From assembly GCF_900177325.1 (NCBI RefSeq), contig NZ_FXBL01000004.1, positions 1,550,001-1,614,000 of the forward strand: 64,000 bases of DNA, read 5' to 3'. A program made the translations under genes and the position numbers. This document shows positions 17,221 through 24,474 of this stretch, piece after piece (the stretch's first letter is position 1; each line of letters begins with the position of its first letter). The notes below the pieces were generated by a model. It saw only the letters and a list, made by a program, of their open reading frames with translations, was not told the DNA's origin and searched no databases. Source of the DNA: Mesorhizobium australicum. GTDB lineage: Bacteria; Pseudomonadota; Alphaproteobacteria; Rhizobiales; Rhizobiaceae.

Positions 17221-18129
17221 ATGAAACCCTTCGATCCGTCTTCCGGCGATGCCCTCGCCGACAGGCGCGCCGACTTCGCCGACATGCTCTTGCAGTCGGG
17301 CGACGCCGCGGCCGCTGCCGAACTGATGCTGCAGGCGCTCGAGAAGGCGCCGGGCTGGGCCTATGGCTGGTTCCGGCTCGGCGAGATGCACGAGGCCGCG
17401 GGCGCCGTCGCGCCGGCCGCGGAAGCCTTCCGCATGGCGCTGAAGCTCGACCCGGAGGACCACGCGGGCGCCGTTCTCAAGCTTCACCTCGCCGGTGCCG
17501 CGGAAGACCCCGAGGCGATGCCCGCCGCGTTCGTCGAGACGCTGTTCGACCAGTATGCCGGCAAGTTCGAGACCTCGCTGGTGGTCAAGCTGGGTTACCG
17601 CGCGCCAGAACTGCTGTTCGACGCGGTCAAGGCGGCCCATCCCGGACGCTTTGCCTGCGCGGTCGATCTCGGCTGCGGCACCGGGCTGATGGGCGAGCGC
17701 CTGCATCAGCTCTGCGACCGGCTCGAAGGCTACGACCTGTCGACCGGCATGCTCAAGGTCGCGCGCGCCAAGGGCATATACGACGTGCTGGAACAGGCAG
17801 ACCTTGCCGTCCTCTCCTTCGACGCGCCGCGCGCCGATCTGGCCGCCGCGGCGGACGTCTATATGTATGTCGGGGCGCTGGAGACGGCTTACGCCAATGC
17901 CCGGACCATGCTTATGCCGGGCGGCCTCTTCGCCTTCTCGGTTGAGAAACTTGACGAGGCCGACGGCTTCGCGCTGCGAGAGACGCGCCGCTATGCCCAT
18001 TCGCGGGCCTATGTCGAAAGATGCCTCTCGGACGCCGGCTTCCGGCTGCTGTCGCTGTCGGAGGCGACGATCCGCAAGGATCGGGAGCAGGCGGTGACGG
18101 GGATGATCGTGGTGGCTTGCGTGATATAA
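17221..18129 (+). CDS. Class I SAM-dependent methyltransferase with N-terminal TPR-like repeat
   Basis: Residues about 15-90 form a TPR-like helical repeat (ADMLLQSGDAAAAAELM, APGWAYGWFRLGEMHEAAG, AEAFRMALKLDPED). The methyltransferase part follows, with the SAM motif CAVDLGCGTGLMGER near residue 145, an acidic YDLSTGM loop and VYMYVGALE as motif IV. The 302-residue architecture is a known type annotated as TPR-methyltransferase; the substrate is unknown. It starts 104 bases from the divergent exonuclease and its stop codon lies inside the inverted repeat that precedes the toxin gene. Confidence 0.87.
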   Translation: MKPFDPSSGDALADRRADFADMLLQSGDAAAAAELMLQALEKAPGWAYGWFRLGEMHEAAGAVAPAAEAFRMALKLDPEDHAGAVLKLHLAGAAEDPEAMPAAFVETLFDQYAGKFETSLVVKLGYRAPELLFDAVKAAHPGRFACAVDLGCGTGLMGERLHQLCDRLEGYDLSTGMLKVARAKGIYDVLEQADLAVLSFDAPRADLAAAADVYMYVGALETAYANARTMLMPGGLFAFSVEKLDEADGFALRETRRYAHSRAYVERCLSDAGFRLLSLSEATIRKDREQAVTGMIVVACVI

Positions 18130-18146
18130 CCCAATGGGTTATATCA
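18122..18146. promoter_or_regulatory. 11-bp inverted repeat before the HigBA-type module (candidate operator)
   Basis: TGATATAACCC (18122-18132), three bases AAT, then its exact complement (18136-18146). The repeat covers the methyltransferase stop codon and ends 8 bases before the toxin start at 18155. The AT-rich arms and the position suit an autoregulatory operator of the toxin-antitoxin pair; the TATAAC inside could serve as a -10 element. Confidence 0.6.
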
Positions 18147-18154
18147 TCGACCTG

Positions 18155-18496
18155 ATGCAGACGGTCCTTGAGACGTGGCAGTTTGTTCGTGAAGCGGAGC
18201 GGATCTTTACGGAGGCCGAACGCGAATCCTTGATCAGCTACATTTCGGTGAATCCGCTGGTTGGGGTCGAAATCGTCGGTTCCGGTGGGTTGCGAAAGCT
18301 GAGATTTGCAATTGGCAACAAGGGAAAAAGCGGAGGCGCGAGGGTAATCTACTTCTTCTACAGCGTTGACGCTCCGATCTATCTGATCGCGTGCTTCGCC
18401 AAGAACGAGAGGGAGAATCTGAGCGCCGCCGACATTCGCGATTTCGCCAAGCTCACTGCTGCGATCAAGGATCATCACCGGAGTGCAAGACGATGA
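18155..18496 (+). CDS. RelE/ParE-superfamily toxin (HigB-like)
   Basis: Probable mRNA-cleaving toxin of a type II module. The 113-residue protein has the RelE/HigB plan: an N-terminal helix (REAERIFTEAERESLISYI), then GGLRKLRFAI, GGARVIYFFYS, PIYLIACFAKNE and a C-terminal helix DIRDFAKLTAAI. The basic residues of RKLRF and GKSGGAR correspond to the conserved catalytic/RNA-binding face. I start at ATG 18155 (MQTVLETW, typical opening) rather than 18134, which lies inside the inverted repeat. Its stop overlaps the antitoxin start by 4 bases. Base composition is lower in GC than the neighbours, which hints at transfer. Confidence 0.88.
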   Translation: MQTVLETWQFVREAERIFTEAERESLISYISVNPLVGVEIVGSGGLRKLRFAIGNKGKSGGARVIYFFYSVDAPIYLIACFAKNERENLSAADIRDFAKLTAAIKDHHRSARR

Positions 18497-18792
18497 GCAA
18501 GTTCGCCAAGGACATCCTTCAGGGCCTCAATGAGGCGCTCGCCCACGCCAAGGGCGAGGACGTGCCTGGGGTGCGCATCCATCACGTTGACGTCGAGAAG
18601 GTCGACGCCAAGGCGGTAAGGCACAAGCTCAAGCTGACGCAGGACCGCATGGCCATGCTGCTCGGCACGAGCACGTCGGGCTATCGCAAGTGGGAGCAGG
18701 GGCAGCGGGTGCCGAGTGGTGCTGCGCGGACACTCCTCAAGGTGATGGACAAGGAGCCTGACGCGGTCCTGCGTGCCCTCAATGCACTCTGA
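18493..18792 (+). CDS. XRE-family antitoxin (HigA/NadS-like)
   Basis: The 99-residue protein ends in a helix-turn-helix (about 42-95: VRHKLKLTQDRMAMLLGTS, YRKWEQGQRVPSGAARTLL) typical of antitoxins that neutralise RelE/HigB toxins and repress their own promoter. The N-terminal half is charged and probably wraps the toxin. Toxin-first order with ATGA overlap is the higBA arrangement. The module sits exactly between the methyltransferase and the Lhr helicase, inside the DNA-repair cluster. Confidence 0.88.
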   Translation: MSKFAKDILQGLNEALAHAKGEDVPGVRIHHVDVEKVDAKAVRHKLKLTQDRMAMLLGTSTSGYRKWEQGQRVPSGAARTLLKVMDKEPDAVLRALNAL

Positions 18793-18871
18793 TCTCTGCT
18801 GGCGAGCTGAGCGCCGTTGAACGCAAGATGCCCCTTGGCTCTGCGCATGTTCTGCATTAGTTCTGGTCGCG

Positions 18872-21391
18872 GTGACGCAACAGACGGCCATTCGCTCGCA
18901 CGCTTCGCCCGCGCATCTTCCCGAACCCTTCCTTGACTGGTTCGCGCAGCGCGGGTGGTCGCCGCGCGCCCATCAGATCGAACTGCTGTCGAGGTCGCAG
19001 GCCGGCAGGTCGGTCCTGTTGATCGCCCCGACCGGGGCGGGAAAGACGCTGGCCGGGTTCCTGCCATCGCTGGTCGACCTGGCCGAGCGGCCGAAGCGCA
19101 AGCCGGGCGAGGCGTTTCGTGGCATCCATACGCTCTACATCTCGCCGCTCAAGGCGCTGGCCGTCGACATCGAGCGCAACCTCGGCAAGCCGGTCGAGGA
19201 GATGCGGCTGCCGGTGACGATCGAGACCCGCACCGGCGACACGCCGACCCACAAGCGCCAGCGTCAGAAGCTCGATCCGCCGGACATCCTTTTGACGACG
19301 CCGGAGCAGCTGGCGCTGCTGATTTCGGGCAAGGATGCGGAGCGGTTCTTTTCGGGCCTTCGCTATGTGGTGCTGGACGAGCTGCACTCGCTGGTCACCT
19401 CCAAGCGGGGCCATCTCCTGTCGCTCGGCCTCGCGCGCCTGCGCAAGCTGGCGCCGCGGCTGCAGACGGTGGGCCTGTCGGCGACCGTGGCCGAACCGGA
19501 CGAGTTGCGGCGGTGGCTGGTGCCGCAGAACCCGCCGGGCGACATGGGCGACCTGATCACCGTCGAAGGCGGTGCGAAGCCGGTGATCACGATCCTGGAG
19601 ACGGACGAACGCCTGCCCTGGGCCGGGCATTCGGCGCGCTATGCCATTCCGGCCGTCTATGACGAGATCCGCAAGCACAGGACGACGCTGCTGTTCGTCA
19701 ATACGCGCAGCCAGGCGGAAATGCTGTTCCAGGAACTGTGGCGGGTGAACGAGGACTCGCTGCCGATCGCGCTGCATCACGGCTCACTCGACGTCGCGCA
19801 GCGCCGCAAGGTCGAGAAGGCGATGGAGGCCGGCTCGCTGCGCGCCATCGTCGCGACGTCGACGCTCGACCTCGGCATCGACTGGGGCGATGTCGACCTC
19901 GTCGTCCATGTCGGCGCGCCGAAGGGAGCGAGCCGGCTGGCACAGCGCATCGGCCGTTCCAACCATCGCATGGACGAACCGTCGCGCGCGATCCTCGTGC
20001 CGGCCAACCGGTTCGAGGTGATGGAATGCCGCGCAGCGCTGGAAGCCAATTATCTCGGCGCGCAGGATACGCCGCCGCTGGTCGACGGATCGCTCGACGT
20101 GCTCGCCCAGCACATCCTCGGCTGCGCCTGTGCCGAGCCGTTCCGCGCCGACGATCTCTTTGATGAGATCCGCTCGGCTGCGCCCTATGCCGGGCTCGAC
20201 CGGCAGACCTTCGACCAGGCGGTCGATTTCGTCGCCACCGGTGGCTATGCGCTGCGCACCTATGAGCGCTATGCACGCATCCGGCTGACGAAGGACGGCC
20301 TCTGGCGCGTCAGCCATCCGCGTGTCGCGCAGCAGTATCGGTTGAATGTCGGCACCATCGTCGAGGCCGCCTATCTCAATGTGCGCTACGTCCGGTCGGG
20401 CCGCGGCGCGACGGGTCGCGGCGGGCCGGTGCTGGGCAAGATCGAGGAGGGCTTCCTCGAGACGATCGCACCGGGCGACACTTTCCTCTTTGCTGGCAAG
20501 GTGCTGAAGTTCGAAGGCATCCGCGAGAACGAGTGCTTCGTCTCCAACGCGACCGGGCAGGATGCGCGCATCCCGGTCTATGCCGGCGGGAAGTTCCCGC
20601 TGTCGACCTACCTGGCCGACGAGGTGCGCGGCATGCTGGCAGACCCGAAGCGATGGCAGAGCCTGCCGGACCAGGTGTCGGACTGGCTGCGTATCCAGCG
20701 CGACAAGTCGGTGCTGCCGAAGCGCGGCGACCTCCTGGTGGAGACCTTTCCGCGCGGCAACCGCTTCTACATGGTCGCCTATCCGTTCGAGGGCAGGCTG
20801 GCGCACCAGACGCTCGGCATGCTGCTCACCCGCCGCATGGAGCGCATGGGCGTGCAGCCACTCGGCTTCGTGGCGACCGATTATTCGATCGCGGTCTGGT
20901 CGATGCGCGACGTGGGCGAGATGGTGGCATCGCGCCGCATCTCGCTCGCCGAGCTTTTCGACGAGGACATGCTGGGCGACGACCTGGAAGCCTGGCTCGC
21001 CGAAAGCTGGCTGCTCAAGCGCACCTTCCGCAACTGCGCCGTCATTTCCGGCCTGATCGAGAAGCGTCATCCCGGCCAGGAGAAGACCGGCCGTCAGGTG
21101 ACGGTCTCGGCCGACCTGATCTACGACGTGCTGCGCGCGCACGAGCCGGACCATATCCTGCTTAAGGCCACGCGCGCGGACGCCGCGACCGGCCTGCTCG
21201 ACATCCAGCGGCTGGCCGAAATGCTGTCGCGCGTGAAGGGTCGAATCGTGCATAAGCCTCTCGACCGCATCTCGCCGCTTGCCGTGCCGATCATGCTGGA
21301 GATCGGCAAGGAGCGGGTGAACGGTGGCGCAGCCGACGCGCTGCTGCAGGACACCGAGGACGATCTGATCGAAGAGGCGATGGGCGGGTGA
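18872..21391 (+). CDS. Lhr-Core DEXH-box helicase associated with ATP-dependent ligase
   Basis: An ATP-driven 3'-5' translocase and helicase for DNA or RNA:DNA hybrids. Motif I is APTGAGKT (Lys58), motif II is LDELH (about 168-172), motif III GLSATV, motif V STLDLGIDWGDVD and motif VI QRIGRSNHR. After the RecA domains come the winged helix and the Lhr-specific beta-barrel (IRENECFVSNA, RIPVYAGGKFPLSTYLA) which define Lhr-Core (839 aa, against about 1500 for full Lhr). The start is a GTG at 18872. The PdeM gene overlaps its stop by one base (TGATG), showing an operon. The family TIGR description is DNA ligase-associated DEXH box helicase. Confidence 0.95.
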   Translation: MTQQTAIRSHASPAHLPEPFLDWFAQRGWSPRAHQIELLSRSQAGRSVLLIAPTGAGKTLAGFLPSLVDLAERPKRKPGEAFRGIHTLYISPLKALAVDIERNLGKPVEEMRLPVTIETRTGDTPTHKRQRQKLDPPDILLTTPEQLALLISGKDAERFFSGLRYVVLDELHSLVTSKRGHLLSLGLARLRKLAPRLQTVGLSATVAEPDELRRWLVPQNPPGDMGDLITVEGGAKPVITILETDERLPWAGHSARYAIPAVYDEIRKHRTTLLFVNTRSQAEMLFQELWRVNEDSLPIALHHGSLDVAQRRKVEKAMEAGSLRAIVATSTLDLGIDWGDVDLVVHVGAPKGASRLAQRIGRSNHRMDEPSRAILVPANRFEVMECRAALEANYLGAQDTPPLVDGSLDVLAQHILGCACAEPFRADDLFDEIRSAAPYAGLDRQTFDQAVDFVATGGYALRTYERYARIRLTKDGLWRVSHPRVAQQYRLNVGTIVEAAYLNVRYVRSGRGATGRGGPVLGKIEEGFLETIAPGDTFLFAGKVLKFEGIRENECFVSNATGQDARIPVYAGGKFPLSTYLADEVRGMLADPKRWQSLPDQVSDWLRIQRDKSVLPKRGDLLVETFPRGNRFYMVAYPFEGRLAHQTLGMLLTRRMERMGVQPLGFVATDYSIAVWSMRDVGEMVASRRISLAELFDEDMLGDDLEAWLAESWLLKRTFRNCAVISGLIEKRHPGQEKTGRQVTVSADLIYDVLRAHEPDHILLKATRADAATGLLDIQRLAEMLSRVKGRIVHKPLDRISPLAVPIMLEIGKERVNGGAADALLQDTEDDLIEEAMGG

Positions 21392-22101
21392 TGCTGGCGA
21401 GGAGACATGAGGCGGAGACGTTTTCCGCCGCCGCCGTGATTGCCGGCGAGGAAGCGGTATGCGACCGGCGCGGGGCGCTGTTCTTTCCGGCGCACGGGCT
21501 GCTTGCCGTGTCGGACCTCCATCTGGAGAAGGGCTCCGCCTATGCCCGCCGCGGCATGATGCTGCCGCCCTACGACACCGCGGAGACGTTGACGAAGCTC
21601 GAGGCGGTGATCGCGGATTTCGATCCGCGCATTGTCGTCAGCCTCGGCGACAGCTTTCACGACCGCGTCGGTTCCTCGCTCATGCCGTCGATCTTCCGCG
21701 ACCGGCTGGAGCGGATGATGCGCTGCCGCGACTGGCTGTGGGTCACCGGCAACCACGATCCCGACGCGCCGGACAACCTGTCGGGCACGAGCGTTACCGA
21801 GGTCGCGCTCGGCGGGCTGATCTTCCGGCATGAGCCGACCGCCGGCCAGTGCGCCGGCGAGATCGCCGGCCATCTGCATCCGGGCGCCCGCATCGTCCGG
21901 CAGGGGCGCTCCGTCCGCCGCCCGTGCTTCGCGAGCGACGGGCTGCGCATGATCATGCCCGCCTTCGGCGCGCTCACCGGCTCGCTCAACGTGCTCGACC
22001 GCGCCTATGCCGGCCTGTTCGACTGGCGCGCCTTCAGGGCGCATGTGCTGGGAAGCGAACGCGTCTATGCGCTCAACCGGTCGGTGCTGTTCCCTGGCTA
22101 G
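21391..22101 (+). CDS. pdeM: Ligase-associated metallophosphoesterase
   Basis: A calcineurin-like phosphoesterase of the repair cluster, related to the P. putida Pde component. Metal motifs are VSDLHLEKGSA (D-x-H), SLGDSFHDR (GD), VTGNHDPDAP (GNHD) and AGHLHPGARI (GH-x-H), all present. Length is 236 aa. The ATG at 21391 overlaps the helicase stop, so the two proteins are made from one message. A GTG one codon earlier (21388) is an alternative. The gene shares its last 4 bases with the convergent DUF3429 gene. Confidence 0.92.
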   Translation: MLARRHEAETFSAAAVIAGEEAVCDRRGALFFPAHGLLAVSDLHLEKGSAYARRGMMLPPYDTAETLTKLEAVIADFDPRIVVSLGDSFHDRVGSSLMPSIFRDRLERMMRCRDWLWVTGNHDPDAPDNLSGTSVTEVALGGLIFRHEPTAGQCAGEIAGHLHPGARIVRQGRSVRRPCFASDGLRMIMPAFGALTGSLNVLDRAYAGLFDWRAFRAHVLGSERVYALNRSVLFPG

Positions 22102-22565
22102 GCAGTCGACAGGAACGCCGCCACCATCATGACCACCGCAAAGACGGTCAGCCGCACCCGCCAGCGGCCGTACCAGAGGGGCAGGTCGTCGCGGTGGGCG
22201 GAGAGGCTGTCCCATGCGCCCTGCGCTGCGAAGGCGACGGCGAGCAGTGCGAACGAGCCCGGCTCGCCGATCAGGAGCGCGAGCCAGCCGGCGAGAACCG
22301 GGACGGCAGTGGCAGCCAGGGTAAGATTTTCGCCCGGCGTCTCATGGGCGATCACGACGCCGAAGCGCGCGCCGCCGAGGAAGGACAGGACGAGCGCGGC
22401 ATAGGTCTTGAGCAGCGAGACAGTGCCGTCGCGCCAGACGTGATCATGCGGGATCGACGCCAGCCAGAGGACGAGGATGAGGAACGGGACGCAGCCGGCC
22501 AGGACGAGCCGCAGGCCGGGCCTTGCGGGGACGTTGCCTGTTTCGCCCTCGCTGCCGGCTGTCAT
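22098..22565 (-). CDS. DUF3429 family integral membrane protein
   Basis: A 155-residue membrane protein with about five hydrophobic segments (LVLAGCVPFLILVLWLA, AALVLSFLGGARFGVV, LAATAVPVLAGWLALLIG, FALLAVAFAAQGAWD, FAVVMMVAAFLS). The SFLGGARFG motif after the second span is the hallmark I associate with DUF3429. Function is unknown. Start ATG 22565 follows gcaaggattgac and lies 2 bases after the end of the TIGR02186 gene, so it is the third gene of a tauE-TIGR02186-DUF3429 operon. Confidence 0.83.
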   Translation of the reverse strand: MTAGSEGETGNVPARPGLRLVLAGCVPFLILVLWLASIPHDHVWRDGTVSLLKTYAALVLSFLGGARFGVVIAHETPGENLTLAATAVPVLAGWLALLIGEPGSFALLAVAFAAQGAWDSLSAHRDDLPLWYGRWRVRLTVFAVVMMVAAFLSTA

Positions 22566-22567
22566 CG

Positions 22568-23365
22568 TCAATCCTTGCGGAAGATCAGCCGGCCCATCCA
22601 GCCTGTGAGCATGGCGAGCGCGACGGCGAAGAGGCCGTAGAAGAAGCTGTTCTCATGCGCGACACGGAATACGGTCTGCTCGAAGCCGGCCTTGACGATG
22701 GCCAGGCTGGAGGAAGTCTCCTTCATGAACTCGCCGTTGCGGAACAGGAAGGCCCGCGCCTTGTGCGTGCCGACGGGCACGTTGGGCGGAAGCCTGAGCG
22801 TCGCGCGGAAGAGCGTCTGCGACAGGAACTGCACGCCGCCGACGTTCTCGCTGTAAAGGCCTGCCGCGAGCTTGCGGTCGCGCAGCGCCGCGGTGAACTC
22901 GGAGATCGTGGCGGGGTTGCCGCCGCGCTCCTGCGGTTCGAGATAGATGTAGGCGGTGCCGAGCGAGAGACGCTTGTAGCTGTCGGGATTGGTGATGTCC
23001 TGCGGCGCCCGCGTCGTGGCGACCGAATAGGACAGCGGCACGTTGACGAATGTCTGCGACTGCGCGTTGACCCAGACGCCGAGAAAGCGCGACCGGCGCC
23101 ACAGCACCAGCGGCTGCGCGGGACCTTCCAGCACCACGATCACGTCGTAGCCGCCCTGGCGGCTGATCTGCGGGTCGGCGTTGTCGATCGCGCCGAAGAT
23201 GGTCAGGTCGGCGCCAGAGAAGTCGGACGTGATCGTGACGCGGTTGGTCGAAAGGCCGATCTGGATGTTCTCGGGCAGCTGCGACGGCGCCTCCTGCTGG
23301 GCGAGTGCCGCGAGGGGGGCACACAGGCCCAGCATGACGGCGAGGAGAACGATCGCGGCGCGCAT
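22568..23365 (-). CDS. TIGR02186 family (Alph_Pro_TM) membrane-anchored periplasmic protein
   Basis: The protein has a signal peptide (MRAAIVLLAVMLGLCAPLAAL, ending at LAQ), a periplasmic beta-rich domain (ENIQIGLSTNRVTITSDFSG, GGYDVIVVLEGP) and one C-terminal membrane span (SFFYGLFAVALAMLTGWMG). It is 265 aa. The family is restricted to alphaproteobacteria and is usually encoded beside a TauE/SafE permease, as here (3 bases away). It may be a periplasmic partner of that exporter; its biochemical role is not known. Confidence 0.88.
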   Translation of the reverse strand: MRAAIVLLAVMLGLCAPLAALAQQEAPSQLPENIQIGLSTNRVTITSDFSGADLTIFGAIDNADPQISRQGGYDVIVVLEGPAQPLVLWRRSRFLGVWVNAQSQTFVNVPLSYSVATTRAPQDITNPDSYKRLSLGTAYIYLEPQERGGNPATISEFTAALRDRKLAAGLYSENVGGVQFLSQTLFRATLRLPPNVPVGTHKARAFLFRNGEFMKETSSSLAIVKAGFEQTVFRVAHENSFFYGLFAVALAMLTGWMGRLIFRKD

Positions 23366-23368
23366 CGC

Positions 23369-24292
23369 CTAGCTCCCGTCCGGCGAGGCGATCATGTAGA
23401 CGCTGCCGGGCGCCACGAACATGTCGAAGGCGAGACGCAGCGCAACCGCAAGCACGAGTGCCGCGAGAAGGGCGCGCAGCTGGTCGCCGCGCAGCCGCTG
23501 GCCCATCCGCGCCCCATACTGCGCCCCGGCCACGCCCCCAACCATCAGCAGGAAGGCAAGCACGATGTCGACCGTCTGGTTCAGCGTCGACTGCACCAGC
23601 GTCGTGTAGGCGGTGGTAAACATGATGTGGAACAGCGAGGTGCCGATGACGACGTTGGTCGGAACCTTCAAGAGGTAGATCAGGGCCGGCACCATGATGA
23701 AGCCGCCACCGACGCCCATGATCGCGGCGAGGAAGCCGATCGCCGCACCGAGCGCGAGGACGGGAATGACGCTGACGAACAGCTTGGAAGCGCGGAAGCG
23801 CATCTTCAGCGGCAGACGAAGGATCCAGTTGTGCTGGCCCGACTTCTTGAGCGCCGGCGCGGCGCCGGCGCGCGCCTGGCGGATCGCGTTCAGGCTCTCG
23901 ATCAGCATCAGACCGCCGACGGTGCCGAGGAAGACCACGTAGAGCAGCGAGATTGCGAGATCGAGCTGGCCGAACGAGCGCAGGATGGCGAAGACATAGG
24001 CGCCGACCGACGACCCGATTATGCCGCCTGCAAGCAGGACGAGCCCGAGCTTTATGTCCACCGTGCCGCGCTTGAGGTGTGCGAGCGTGCCTGAGAACGA
24101 GGAGGCGATGACCTGATTGGCGCCGGTCGCCACCGCGATCGCCGGAGGGATGTTGTAGAAGATCAGCAGAGGGGTGATGAGGAAACCGCCGCCGACGCCG
24201 AACATGCCCGACAGGAAGCCGACCGCCGCGCCCATGGCCAGCAGGACGAAAATATTGACCGACATCTCGGCGATGGGGAGATATATACCCAC
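23369..24292 (-). CDS. TauE/SafE-family (TSUP) sulfite/organosulfonate exporter
   Basis: An eight-span permease with the duplicated TSUP signature: GAAVGFLSGMFGVGGGFLITP near the N-terminus and GAAIGFLAAIMGVGGGFIMVP in the second half. Such proteins export sulfite, sulfoacetate or related anions. Length is 307 aa. The start is a GTG at 24292 (MGIYLPIAEMSVNIF), as in homologues I recall; an internal ATG at 24265 is less likely. It opens a three-gene unit with the TIGR02186 and DUF3429 genes. The substrate is inferred from the family only. Confidence 0.9.
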   Translation of the reverse strand: MGIYLPIAEMSVNIFVLLAMGAAVGFLSGMFGVGGGFLITPLLIFYNIPPAIAVATGANQVIASSFSGTLAHLKRGTVDIKLGLVLLAGGIIGSSVGAYVFAILRSFGQLDLAISLLYVVFLGTVGGLMLIESLNAIRQARAGAAPALKKSGQHNWILRLPLKMRFRASKLFVSVIPVLALGAAIGFLAAIMGVGGGFIMVPALIYLLKVPTNVVIGTSLFHIMFTTAYTTLVQSTLNQTVDIVLAFLLMVGGVAGAQYGARMGQRLRGDQLRALLAALVLAVALRLAFDMFVAPGSVYMIASPDGS

Positions 24293-24474
24293 CCGTCAGA
24301 CCTGACCGAAAATTGCCCTAAACGCCCGCACTCGCACGCGAATTTCCCGTCCCAGCGTGAGAGGCTCTAGACGGCTCTTGCGCCCACATTGCGGCGAAGT
24401 CAAACCGCAATGCGCCCCTCGGCGAATATTCCGCCGACTTTCGGAAATGAAGGTTAAGCCGCCGGCGGGGACGG
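24293..24474. other. Intergenic region between podJ and tauE
   Basis: The 182 bases hold the 3' end of the podJ message and the tauE promoter. The part from 24300 to 24440 is lower in GC than its neighbours. I see no clear hairpin with a T-tract. Confidence 0.3.

Noticed and set aside
22523..24094. A 523-codon plus-strand frame over the TauE operon
   Set aside because: Shadow of three minus-strand genes whose membrane topology and signatures are clear.
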